This document shows positions 42,311-49,837 of a stretch of DNA of 64,000 nucleotides, in pieces. Positions within the stretch are counted from its first letter, which is position 1, and every line of letters starts with the position of its first letter. Source of the DNA: CAJCJE01 sp963818685. Its GTDB lineage: Bacteria > Actinomycetota > Actinomycetes > Mycobacteriales > Pseudonocardiaceae. Both the position numbers and the translations under genes were made by a program. The notes under the pieces are model-generated. The model had not been told where the DNA came from and made no database searches. It saw nothing but the letters and a program-made list of their open reading frames with translations. The DNA lies in the NCBI GenBank assembly GCA_963818685.1, contig CAWFTJ010000013.1, forward strand, positions 62,001-126,000, given 5' to 3'.

Positions 42311-43501
42311 GTGTCTGGACAGTTCACCAGAAGACAGTTCACCAGAAGACTGAGACGTGGTGCGGTGGCGATAACCGTCGCTTTCCTCGGTACATTGCTC
42401 GTTTCGGTGCCCTCGGCCAATGCGGACACCATCATTTCCTCGGTGCCTGGCGTCGTGCCCACAACGTATGTGGAACTGATCGGCGGGTTCCTCGTACCGC
42501 AGTTCCGCGCGGTGCCCGCGAACCCTGCCGTGAGTTCACTGTTCTACGGTCACGACCAGGGCGCCGCGCAACCATCACAACCCAACTGGTTCACCACCCA
42601 GTGGCACGACCTGCCACCGATCAGCCCGAACGCGCCGGACGGGTCGGCAATCCTGTCCAACGTGCAGATGGCCACACCGCAACTGTCGATCGACCAGTTC
42701 GAGGGATTCACCATCCCGGGGCAGGCATACCTGCTGTTCGGAAACCCGAGCCTGCCCAACCCGCTGCCCGTCTCCGAGCCTGACCTGGGCTATCCATTGA
42801 TCTGGCAGTTCACCGGCCAGGGCAGCCTCGCCCAGTGCGATGCGATGGCCGCCAATGTGGTTGGCCAGGCCATCAACGATTACAGCGGCTCCAACCCGTT
42901 CCGGCTCGCGGCCGAGAATGTGCCGTCACTCTACTATTCCGGTGGCGGCAGCAGCGCCGACCCTGGCCAAAGCGTCACCTTCACCGCGACCCAGTCGGTG
43001 ACGTTCAGCCAGCAGGTCTCCTCAACTGTCACCAGCCCACAGGGTGTTTTCGGCATGCAGGGCAACTTCCTGCCGACGGTCGGCGGTACCGGGACCCTCG
43101 GTGTCCAGGAGGAGGAGACCACGGCAACGGCATATACCTACAACAACACCTCGAAGGACGAGCAGTACTACTGGCTGAGCACTCAGGCCGACTACTACAC
43201 GACGATCGGCGTGCCATACGTGTTCTACAAACCGGCCACCGGACCGGTCATGGCTGAATACCCCAACGGCGAAGGCCCACTGATCAACCCCGGCACCTTG
43301 CCCGCCAACTGGACCGGCAACCTCGGCTCCTGGCAACTTGCCCAATCCGACCCCGGCATCTCCGACAGCCTGTTGTCCTTCCCGTGGCTTCCCGCTGGTA
43401 CCTGCTATGTCGGCCAGTCACTGAGTCTGGCTCGCGTCCTGCACCCGAACGTGCTGGGCCTACACCTGATCGCCGAACAACCCTTCGGCACAGACTCCTG
43501 A
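42311..43501 (+). CDS. Secreted protein with Ser/Thr-rich beta segment (candidate beta-pore former)
   Basis: Protein of 396 aa. The N-terminus has an Arg-rich n-region (QFTRRQFTRRLRR) and a hydrophobic core, with cleavage at ANA (about 38). I do not recognise the family. Residues 219-282 form an alternating Ser/Thr/Val stretch (QSVTFTATQSVTFSQQVSST, GTGTLGVQEEETTATAYTYN) of the kind seen in membrane-inserting hairpins of aerolysin-type proteins. Two Cys residues (QCDAM and TCYVG) may pair. Start GTG has GAGAGGGGAACC upstream. A 15-base tandem repeat within the signal region duplicates QFTRR. A strong hairpin follows the stop. Pore formation is conjecture. Confidence 0.6.
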   Translation: MSGQFTRRQFTRRLRRGAVAITVAFLGTLLVSVPSANADTIISSVPGVVPTTYVELIGGFLVPQFRAVPANPAVSSLFYGHDQGAAQPSQPNWFTTQWHDLPPISPNAPDGSAILSNVQMATPQLSIDQFEGFTIPGQAYLLFGNPSLPNPLPVSEPDLGYPLIWQFTGQGSLAQCDAMAANVVGQAINDYSGSNPFRLAAENVPSLYYSGGGSSADPGQSVTFTATQSVTFSQQVSSTVTSPQGVFGMQGNFLPTVGGTGTLGVQEEETTATAYTYNNTSKDEQYYWLSTQADYYTTIGVPYVFYKPATGPVMAEYPNGEGPLINPGTLPANWTGNLGSWQLAQSDPGISDSLLSFPWLPAGTCYVGQSLSLARVLHPNVLGLHLIAEQPFGTDS

Positions 43502-43509
43502 CACCCGCT

Positions 43510-43554
43510 ACCGTGGTTGCGCCCCGCCGCGTTCAGGCGAAGCGCAACCACGGT
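43510..43554. terminator. Hairpin terminator closing the NACHT-ESX operon
   Basis: ACCGTGGTTGCGC (43510-43522) pairs perfectly with 43542-43554 (13 bp, 19-base loop), starting 9 bases after the stop codon. Confidence 0.75.
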
Positions 43555-43639
43555 GCATTACCAGCCAATCTCGGCAGTCTCATGGTTCGCGCCTGATCGC
43601 TTCGCGGGACCCGACCGCGGCCTGGCCGCGAGCTTGCCG

Positions 43640-43829
43640 CTGACCTGCGCCTCGGCCGCTGCGCGGCGAACGCGGCGGCCTCCTCGTTGCGCACGCGCAC
43701 CCAGCGGATGCCATCGGCCCGCCGGATCGCGTCCACCACCGGGTTGAGGCTGTCCCCGACGACACCGTAGATCCGCTCGACCCCGGCCTGACGCAGTACG
43801 GTGATCAACTGGTCGGCAAGGTTGGCCAT
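43640..43829 (-). pseudogene. poxB-like pyruvate dehydrogenase, 5' fragment
   Basis: The minus-strand frame starting MANLADQLITVLRQAGVERI, YGVVGDSLNPVVDAIRRADG, IRWVRVRNEEAAAFAA is the N-terminus of a ThDP-dependent pyruvate:quinone oxidoreductase (PoxB). After about 63 codons a frameshift occurs; AAEAQVSGKLA continues in another frame for a few residues and then similarity ends near 43630. The remaining 500 or so residues are absent. It is divergent from guaB1 and its start lies only 41 bases from that gene. Confidence 0.75.
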
Positions 43830-43869
43830 GCCGGCCATCCTGCCCGACGAACACGTACGCTGGGGACTC

Positions 43870-45309
43870 GTGCGGTTTCTCGATGGCCACCGGCCCGGTT
43901 ACGACCTGACCTACGACGACGTCTTCCTCGTCCCGCAGTCCTCCTCGGTCACCTCGCGCTTCGGGGTGGACCTGACCACGGCGGACGGCACGGGCGCGAC
44001 CATTCCGATCGTGGTGGCGAACATGACCGCCGTCGCCGGCAGGCGCATGGCGGAGACCGTCGCCCGCCGTGGCGGCCTGGTGGTGCTGCCGCAGGACGTT
44101 GACCCGACCGCGGTCGCGGAGATCTTCGGCTGGGTGAAGTCGCGGCATCCGGTGTGGGACACGCCGCTGGTGCTCACCCCTGGCGACGCGGTAGCGGACG
44201 CGATCAACCTGCTGCCCAAGCGGGCGCACGGCGCCGTGGTGATCGTGGACGGCGAGGGGCGTCCGGTCGGCGTCGTCGACGAGGCCGCGTGCGCTGGCGT
44301 GGACCGGTTCACCCGGCTCGGCGAGGTCGCCACCACCGACCTGCTCACCCTCCCGCTCGACACCCCGCCAAGGGACGTCTTCGATCGGCTGGCCGGCCGT
44401 CCGGAGGGGATCGCGCTCGCGGTGGACGACAACGGCCGCCTTGCCGGTGTGCTCAGCCAGGTGGGCGCGCTGCGCGCCGACCTGTACCGGCCCGCGCTGG
44501 ACGGTGCCGGCAAGCTGCGCGTCGCCGCCGCGATCGGTGTCAACGGCGACCCGGCGACCAGGGCCAAGGAGTTGGTGGCGGCCGGGGTGGACGTGCTCGT
44601 TGTGGACACCGCGCACGGCCACCAGGACAAGATGATCACCGCGTTGCGCCAGGTCCGCGCGGCAGCACCCGACCTCCCGCTGGTCGCCGGCAACGTGGTG
44701 ACCGAACAGGGCGTGCGTGACCTGGTCGCGGCCGGTGCGGACGTGATCAAGGTCGGCGTCGGCCCCGGCGCCATGTGTACGACCCGGATGCAGACCGGTG
44801 TCGGCCGTCCGCAGTTCTCCGCGGTCGCCGAGTGCGCGGCCGAGGCACGTAGGCTCGGCAAGCACGTGTGGGCCGACGGTGGCGTGCGGCACCCGCGCGA
44901 CGTGGCGCTCGCGCTGGCGGCGGGCGCGAGCGCGGTGATGGTCGGCTCCTGGTTCGCCGGCACCTACGAGTCCCCCGGCGACCTGCAGCGCGACGAGCAG
45001 GGCCACCTGTACAAGGAGTCGTTCGGCATGGCGTCCAAGCGCGCGGTGACCGCTCGAACGCGCGGCGACAACGCGTTCGACCGGGCCCGCAAGGCCCTGT
45101 TCGAGGAGGGCATCTCCACCTCGCGGATGTGGCTGGACCCGGCCAGGCCGGGCGTCGAGGACCTGATCGACGAGATCACCTCGGGCGTGCGGTCCGCCTG
45201 CACCTATGCGGGCGCGAACGACCTTGAGGCGTTTCACGAGCGCGCCGTTGTCGGCATCCAGTCCGCAGCCGGCTTCGCCGAGGGGCGCCCGCTGCCCGCC
45301 GGCTGGTGA
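43870..45309 (+). CDS. guaB1: GuaB1-type IMP dehydrogenase/GMP reductase family protein
   Basis: Protein of 479 aa with an IMPDH/GMPR barrel: RFLDGHRPGYDLTYDDVFLV, a CBS-containing insert (PVWDTPLVLTPGDAVADAIN, AHGAVVIVDGEGRPVGVVDE), VLVVDTAHGHQDKMITALRQ, and the catalytic loop GVGPGAMCTTRM (C303), followed by HVWADGGVRHPRDVALALAA. GuaB1 of mycobacteria is reported as a GMP reductase with CBS domains, so a purine-salvage role converting GMP to IMP is likely. Start GTG at 43870 matches the conserved N-terminus VRFLDG. It is monocistronic, ending in a terminator shared with phoH2. Confidence 0.9.
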   Translation: MRFLDGHRPGYDLTYDDVFLVPQSSSVTSRFGVDLTTADGTGATIPIVVANMTAVAGRRMAETVARRGGLVVLPQDVDPTAVAEIFGWVKSRHPVWDTPLVLTPGDAVADAINLLPKRAHGAVVIVDGEGRPVGVVDEAACAGVDRFTRLGEVATTDLLTLPLDTPPRDVFDRLAGRPEGIALAVDDNGRLAGVLSQVGALRADLYRPALDGAGKLRVAAAIGVNGDPATRAKELVAAGVDVLVVDTAHGHQDKMITALRQVRAAAPDLPLVAGNVVTEQGVRDLVAAGADVIKVGVGPGAMCTTRMQTGVGRPQFSAVAECAAEARRLGKHVWADGGVRHPRDVALALAAGASAVMVGSWFAGTYESPGDLQRDEQGHLYKESFGMASKRAVTARTRGDNAFDRARKALFEEGISTSRMWLDPARPGVEDLIDEITSGVRSACTYAGANDLEAFHERAVVGIQSAAGFAEGRPLPAGW

Positions 45310-45314
45310 CGAAC

Positions 45315-45344
45315 AGGGGCGCCACCCGTTCGGGTGGCGCCCCT
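45315..45344. terminator. Bidirectional hairpin terminator
   Basis: A perfect 13-bp stem (45315-45327 with 45332-45344) and a GTTC loop lie between convergent guaB1 and phoH2. Confidence 0.85.
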
Positions 45345-45360
45345 GCCGTCGGTTCGGTGA

Positions 45361-46755
45361 TCAGCCCGCGTAGTCCTCCAGTACCTCGGTGACCAGCGCC
45401 GCGATCGGCGAGCGCTCCGAGCGGGTCAGGGTGACGTGTGCGAACAGCGGGTGGCCCTTGAGCTTCTCGATCACGGCCGCGACGCCGTCGTGCCGGCCGA
45501 CCCGCAGGTTGTCACGCTGCGCGACGTCGTGGGTGAGCACCACCCGCGACCCCGAGCCGAGCCGGGAGAGCACCGTGAGCAGCACGTTGCGCTCCAGCGA
45601 CTGGGCCTCGTCCACGATCACGAACGAGTCGTGCAGCGACCGGCCTCGGATGTGCGTGAGCGGGAGCACCTCCAGCATGCCGCGGTCCATCACCTCGCTC
45701 ATCACGTTCTCACTGACCAGCGCGCCGAGCGTGTCGAAGACCGCCTGGGCCCACGGCTGCATCTTCTCGTTCTCGGAACCGGGCAGGTAGCCGAGTTCCT
45801 GGCCGCCGACCGCGTAGACCGGCCGGAACACGACCACCTTGCGGTGTTGCCCGCGTTCCAGCACGGCTTCGAGGCCCGCGCACAGCGCCAGCGCGGACTT
45901 GCCGGTGCCGGCCCGGCCGCCGAGCGAGACGATGCCGATCTCGGGGTCGAGCAGCAGGTCCAACGCGATCCGCTGCTCGGCGGAGCGGCCGTGCAGGCCG
46001 AACGCCTCCCGGTCGCCTCGGACCAGCTTCACCTGCTTGTCCGCGGTCACCCGGCCGAGCCCGCTGCTGGTCGGGCCGAGCAGCCGTAGGCCGGTGTTGG
46101 TCGGCAGTTCGACGGCCTCGGCCAGGTCTGCGAAGTCTCCTCCGGCCGGGTCGAGCTGGCCCTCCTTGTACAGGTGGTCGAGGGTGTCGTGACTGAGTTC
46201 CACGTCCGCCATGCCGGTCCAGCCGGAGAGCACGACGTCCTGGGCGCGGTACTCGTCGGCGTCGAGGCCGACCGCGCCGGCCTTGACCCGCAGCGGGATG
46301 TCCTTGGTCACCAGGGTGACGACGGAGCGGCCCTCCGCGGCGAGGTTGAGTGCGCAGGCGAGGATCCGCGCGTCGTTGGAGTCGGTGCGGAAACCGGCGG
46401 GCAACACCTGCTGGTCGGAGTGGTTCAGCTCCACGTGCAGCGTGCCGCCGAGATCGCCGATGGGCACCGGCTTGTCGAGTCTGCCGTGCTGCAAGCGCAG
46501 GTCATCGAGCAGACGCAGGGCTTCCCTTGCGAACCAGCCGAGCTCTGGGTGGTGGCGCTTACCCTCCAATTCGCTGATCACCACGAGCGGCAGGACCACG
46601 GAATGCTCCGCGAACCTGGTCACCGCCCTGGGATCGGACAGCAGTACCGAGGTGTCCAGCACGTACGTGCGGGACGGCGCGCTGGCACGCGACGCTCTAC
46701 CACTGGTACCGCGGGATGAGCCGGAGGAACGGCTGGCGGGACGTCGTGCAGTCAC
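45361..46755 (-). CDS. phoH2: PhoH2: PIN-domain ribonuclease fused to PhoH ATPase
   Basis: Protein of 464 aa. After a basic 30-residue leader, a PIN RNase domain spans 30 to about 170 with acidic residues D34 (YVLDTS), E62 (SELEGK), D125/D128 (TDSNDAR) and D152 (TKDIPLR). The PhoH ATPase follows, with Walker A SLGGRAGTGKSALA (277-290) and Walker B SFVIVDEAQSLERN. PhoH2 proteins unwind and cleave RNA, coupling the two activities. Mycobacterial phoH2 is preceded by a small antitoxin-like gene; none is apparent here. GAGGGAGTTGCC precedes the start. The upstream 600 bases are non-coding. Confidence 0.92.
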   Translation of the reverse strand: MTARRPASRSSGSSRGTSGRASRASAPSRTYVLDTSVLLSDPRAVTRFAEHSVVLPLVVISELEGKRHHPELGWFAREALRLLDDLRLQHGRLDKPVPIGDLGGTLHVELNHSDQQVLPAGFRTDSNDARILACALNLAAEGRSVVTLVTKDIPLRVKAGAVGLDADEYRAQDVVLSGWTGMADVELSHDTLDHLYKEGQLDPAGGDFADLAEAVELPTNTGLRLLGPTSSGLGRVTADKQVKLVRGDREAFGLHGRSAEQRIALDLLLDPEIGIVSLGGRAGTGKSALALCAGLEAVLERGQHRKVVVFRPVYAVGGQELGYLPGSENEKMQPWAQAVFDTLGALVSENVMSEVMDRGMLEVLPLTHIRGRSLHDSFVIVDEAQSLERNVLLTVLSRLGSGSRVVLTHDVAQRDNLRVGRHDGVAAVIEKLKGHPLFAHVTLTRSERSPIAALVTEVLEDYAG

Positions 46756-47361
46756 GGCAACTCCCTCGCAGGCGCGGCACCACGCCCGCTCCTCGGTGGG
46801 CCAGGCACTTCCCTAGCTGGTCGGTTTCCCCTTCGCCGTTACGGGCGTCGGGGCCGCCGACCACGAGGGCCGAGTGCCGGCCCCCTCGTGCTTCGTGAGC
46901 TCCACACGACCAGGGCCTCCCGGGACGAGTCGCACGACACGACCCGTCGTCCGCAAGTTACCTGCGAACGGGCCATCTTTGCAGGCAGCCACACAGGTGA
47001 TTCACCAACTGGTTGCCACTTCGACATGTCACCGACGGTGTCCCCGACCAGGCGGACCAGGCAGTCCTCCAGGTCGAGGACGCCCGCATGGCCGAAGCGG
47101 AAGTGAGACCGGCGTCACATCCTCTCCGCTCTCCTCCCACCAGCTGGGCGCCTCGGTCCCCGTCCGCCCAGGGCGTCAAGTCGGACGCCCGACAGCCCGC
47201 AAACAATGACCACATCGGGCGATAAGTGGGTTCGAGACTTCACTCAATGGGGTCATCGGGGCGGCGTAACCGACTGATTACTAGTAGCTTCTGGCTAGTC
47301 GGATCGGTTAAGTGAATTGCTGAACCGGCGAGAATCCCCGGTACAAAGGAGAGTGTTGGAA
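46756..47361. other. 606-base intergenic region
   Basis: No supported gene in any frame. It contains the divergent promoters of phoH2 and of the small secreted protein at 47362. An imperfect hairpin (CACGAGGGCC ... GGCCCCCTCGTG, 46863-46890) lies in the phoH2 leader. The right part, 47220-47345, is AT-richer and holds the ribosome site AAAGGAG (47345-47351). No known riboswitch is recognised. Confidence 0.5.
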
Positions 47362-47646
47362 GTGCTGAAGAAAGCTGGTGTTGTGGCCGCCGCTGCGGCC
47401 GGTCTGATCATGCTCGGAGCGCCGGCGTTCGCGAGCACCGCTTCCCCGCAGGGCGAGAGCTGGGGCCACCACCATGGTGGTGGCCAGGTCGGCCTCGTCA
47501 ACGTGGGCGAAATCGACGTCCTGCACAACGTGAACGCAGTTGTCGGCGCCTGTGGCGACAACGTGGGCGTCCTGGGTGCGGCCGTGCCGATCCTGTCCCC
47601 GTCGATCACCAAGACCTGCGCTTCCGGCGGCATCGCCAACGGCTGA
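47362..47646 (+). CDS. Small secreted chaplin-like protein
   Basis: Protein of 94 aa. Signal peptide about 1-25 (LKKAGVVAAAAAGLIMLGAP, AFA cleavage). The mature part has a His/Gly-rich stretch (SWGHHHGGGQ), then VGLVNVGEIDVLHNVNAVVG, ACGDNVGVLGAAVPILSPSI and TKTCASGGIANG with a Cys pair 26 residues apart. Hydrophobic beta-prone sequence and the two Cys recall chaplins and rodlins that coat aerial hyphae, though it does not match either motif exactly. GTG 47362 is chosen for spacing from AAAGGAG; TTG 47356 is possible. Confidence 0.6.
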   Translation: MLKKAGVVAAAAAGLIMLGAPAFASTASPQGESWGHHHGGGQVGLVNVGEIDVLHNVNAVVGACGDNVGVLGAAVPILSPSITKTCASGGIANG

Positions 47647-47659
47647 GCAAGCCTTACCG

Positions 47660-47697
47660 GAAAGGGTGGGCGGCGGTTTTCCGCCACCCACCCTTTC
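47660..47697. terminator. Bidirectional hairpin terminator
   Basis: A 17-bp stem (47660-47676 with 47681-47697, one mismatch) with a TTTT loop lies between the convergent chaplin-like gene and the prenyltransferase gene. Confidence 0.85.
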
Positions 47698-47716
47698 GGC
47701 ATGCCCACGCGTTGAA

Positions 47717-48496
47717 TTATGAGCCGAATCGGCGATGGCGGATCGAGTAGTCGCGCAGCGCACGCAGAAAATCGGTGCGCCGGAACTCCGGCCAATATGC
47801 CTCGCAAAACCAGAATTCCGAGTGCGCCGACTGCCAGAGCAAAAATCCGGAGAGTCGTTGTTCACCCGATGTGCGGATCACCAGATCGGGGTCCGGCTGG
47901 CCGGAGGTGTAGAGGTGCTCCGCGATGTGGTCGACGTCGAGCACCTCGGCCAGTTCCTCGATCGACGTGCCAACCTCGACATGCTTGAGCAGCAGTTTCC
48001 GCACCGCGTCCGCGATCTCCTGGCGCCCGCCGTAACCGACGGCGACATTGACCTCCATGCCGGCGCGGCCCTTGGTCCGCTGCGCGGCCTCGGACAGCCG
48101 GGTAGCGACGTCCCTTGGCAGCAGGTCGAGCGCGCCGACGATGCGCAGTCGCCAGGGCGTCTCCGGCCCGGCGAGGTCGTCGACGACATCGCCGATGATC
48201 TCCAGCAGCGGCTGCAGCTCGCTGTCCGGACGGTTGAGGTTGTCTGTGGACAGCAGCCACATCGTGACCAGCTCGACGTCGGAGTCCTGGCACCAGTTCA
48301 GCAGGTCGGCGATTTTCCGGGCACCCATCCGGTGCCCCTCGGCGACGTCGGTGAACCCGGCTTCGCGCGCCCATCTCCGGTTGCCGTCCAACATGATGCC
48401 GACGTGCCGGGGTACCTGCGCGCCGACCAGTTGACGGTTCAACCGCCATTCGTAGAAGTCGTAGAGCATCTCGCGTAGCCAACTGCGTGGACTCAC
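47717..48496 (-). CDS. Short-chain cis-prenyltransferase (Z-FPP synthase, Rv1086-like)
   Basis: Protein of 259 aa of the UppS/cis-prenyltransferase family. Motifs: HVGIMLDGNRRWARE (catalytic D37), TMWLLSTDNLNRPDSEL, VNVAVGYGGRQEIADAV, LYTSGQPDPDLVIRTSGEQR, LSGFLLWQSAHSEFWF. Sequence and neighbours match M. tuberculosis Rv1086, which makes Z,E-farnesyl diphosphate, the precursor of decaprenyl phosphate for the cell wall. GTG 48496 is chosen because the conserved family start (LREMLYDFYEWRL) begins there; ATG 48550 is an alternative. Head to head with the CoA-binding protein gene. Confidence 0.9.
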   Translation of the reverse strand: MSPRSWLREMLYDFYEWRLNRQLVGAQVPRHVGIMLDGNRRWAREAGFTDVAEGHRMGARKIADLLNWCQDSDVELVTMWLLSTDNLNRPDSELQPLLEIIGDVVDDLAGPETPWRLRIVGALDLLPRDVATRLSEAAQRTKGRAGMEVNVAVGYGGRQEIADAVRKLLLKHVEVGTSIEELAEVLDVDHIAEHLYTSGQPDPDLVIRTSGEQRLSGFLLWQSAHSEFWFCEAYWPEFRRTDFLRALRDYSIRHRRFGS

Positions 48497-48599
48497 GCCA
48501 TGCGAGGGTACGCCGACCGAATATCGCACAACCGTCAGGCGGCGTGCCATCACCCACAGTGACAGAATCAGACGCGACCGATGGGGCAGACTCGATCCG

Positions 48600-49031
48600 G
48601 TGAATGCTGAAGCGCCTTCGTCCCACTGGCACGATCCCGAGGTCATCCGCCGGGTCATCGCCGGCGCGCACACCATCGCGGTGGTCGGCGCCAGCCCCGA
48701 TCCAGCCCGCCCGAGCCACCGCGTCGCCCGCTACCTGCGCGATGCCGGCCTGCGGATCTTCCCGGTCAACCCGTCGATCGGCACGCTGCTCGGCGTGCCC
48801 GCCTACCCGACACTGGCCGACGTGCCCGAACCCGTCGACGTGGTGGACGTGTTCCGGCGGCCCGAGTACACCGTGGACATCGCGCGGGACGCGGTGGCGA
48901 TCAAGGCCGGCACGCTGTGGTTGCAACTCGGCGTGGTCAACGAGGACGCCGCCCGGATCGCCGAGGAAGGCGGCCTCGACGTCGTGATGGACCGCTGCAT
49001 GGCGATCGAACACCGCCGCCTGCGCCGATAG
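48600..49031 (+). CDS. CoA-binding protein (YccU/CoA_binding_2 family)
   Basis: Protein of 143 aa with a single Rossmann-like CoA-binding domain: VIRRVIAGAHTIAVVGASPD, PSHRVARYLRDAGLRIFPVN, PSIGTLLGVPAYPTLADVPE, PVDVVDVFRRPEYTVDIARD, TLWLQLGVVNEDAARIAEEG. Length is normal for the family. Ligand binding is known for homologues, but the physiological role is not. The GTG start at 48600 directly follows the short divergent promoter region shared with the prenyltransferase gene. Confidence 0.88.
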   Translation: MNAEAPSSHWHDPEVIRRVIAGAHTIAVVGASPDPARPSHRVARYLRDAGLRIFPVNPSIGTLLGVPAYPTLADVPEPVDVVDVFRRPEYTVDIARDAVAIKAGTLWLQLGVVNEDAARIAEEGGLDVVMDRCMAIEHRRLRR

Positions 49032-49079
49032 GCTCTTGCCAGGAAGGCGCTGGTCCGTGTGGTGGGCCACACCGTACAG

Positions 49080-49107
49080 ATTGGTTACTTTGGTTACTTT
49101 GGTTACT
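49080..49107 (+). repeat. Three tandem copies of TTGGTTACT
   Basis: Three adjacent copies of the 9-mer TTGGTTACT lie between the CoA-binding gene and the hemolysin III gene, ending 34 bases before the GTG start. They are unusually AT-rich for this genome and fall in the probable promoter. Confidence 0.8.
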
Positions 49108-49140
49108 GACCAGAAACCTACGGTCCCGTAACCTGGTCGA

Positions 49141-49821
49141 GTGACTGCCGCCGCCCTCCTCGAACGTGAGCCTGCTCAGCCAACTCGCCCACGAATGCGA
49201 GGATGGCTGCACTTCTGGTCGTTCTTCGTCTCGATCGCCACCGGCGCCGCCCTGATCTCATTCGCCGCGACCACCGTCTCAGGCAAGGCCGCGCTGGCCA
49301 CGTCGATCTACGGCGTCACCGTCCTCGGCCTTTTCGGCACGAGCGCGCTCTACCACCGGCACACCTGGACGAGCCCGCGCGCCCGGATGTGGATGAAGCG
49401 CCTCGACCATTCGATGATCTTCGTGTTCATCGCCGGCACGTACACGCCGTTCGCCCTGCTCGCGATGGACCGCGTCACCGGCTACGTGGTGCTCGCCGTC
49501 ATCTGGGGCGGCGCCCTGGCCGGCGTGGCGCTGAAACTGCTCTGGCCGCACGCGCCCCGCTGGCTCGGCGTACCGATCTACGTCGGCCTCGGCTACACCG
49601 CCGTGTTCGTGCTGCCCCAACTGCTGCACCACGCCGGCGTCGCGGCCCTGGTGCTGCTGCTCACCGGCGGCCTGTTCTACACGATCGGCGCGATCTTCTA
49701 CGCCACCCGCTGGCCGAACCCGTGGCCGAAGACCTTCGGCCACCACGAGTTCTTCCACGCGGCAACGGTCCTCGCCGCGCTCTGCCACTACATCGCGATC
49801 TGGTTGGCGATGTACCACTGA
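49141..49821 (+). CDS. Hemolysin III / PAQR-family membrane protein
   Basis: Protein of 226 aa with seven membrane helices. Family residues: FFVSIATGAALISFAATTVS, GTSALYHRHTWTSPRARMWM (metal-site Ser/His), RLDHSMIFVFIAGTYTPFAL, and in the last helix GHHEFFHAATVLAALCHYIA with HxxxH ligands. These are predicted zinc-dependent membrane hydrolases; haemolysis is a historical name. It corresponds to Rv1085c in the conserved neighbourhood. The GTG start abuts the repeats described at 49080. Confidence 0.9.
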   Translation: MTAAALLEREPAQPTRPRMRGWLHFWSFFVSIATGAALISFAATTVSGKAALATSIYGVTVLGLFGTSALYHRHTWTSPRARMWMKRLDHSMIFVFIAGTYTPFALLAMDRVTGYVVLAVIWGGALAGVALKLLWPHAPRWLGVPIYVGLGYTAVFVLPQLLHHAGVAALVLLLTGGLFYTIGAIFYATRWPNPWPKTFGHHEFFHAATVLAALCHYIAIWLAMYH

Positions 49822-49837
49822 CCGAGCGCTCGGCAGC

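Noticed and set aside
43558..45237. 559-codon open frame opposite guaB1
   Set aside because: Arg/His/Gly-rich shadow composition; only its last residues coincide with the poxB fragment.
46756..47361. Possible riboswitch or small RNA in the gap between phoH2 and the chaplin-like gene
   Set aside because: I could not match the conserved cores of the ydaO, cobalamin or SAM classes; only an imperfect hairpin is visible.
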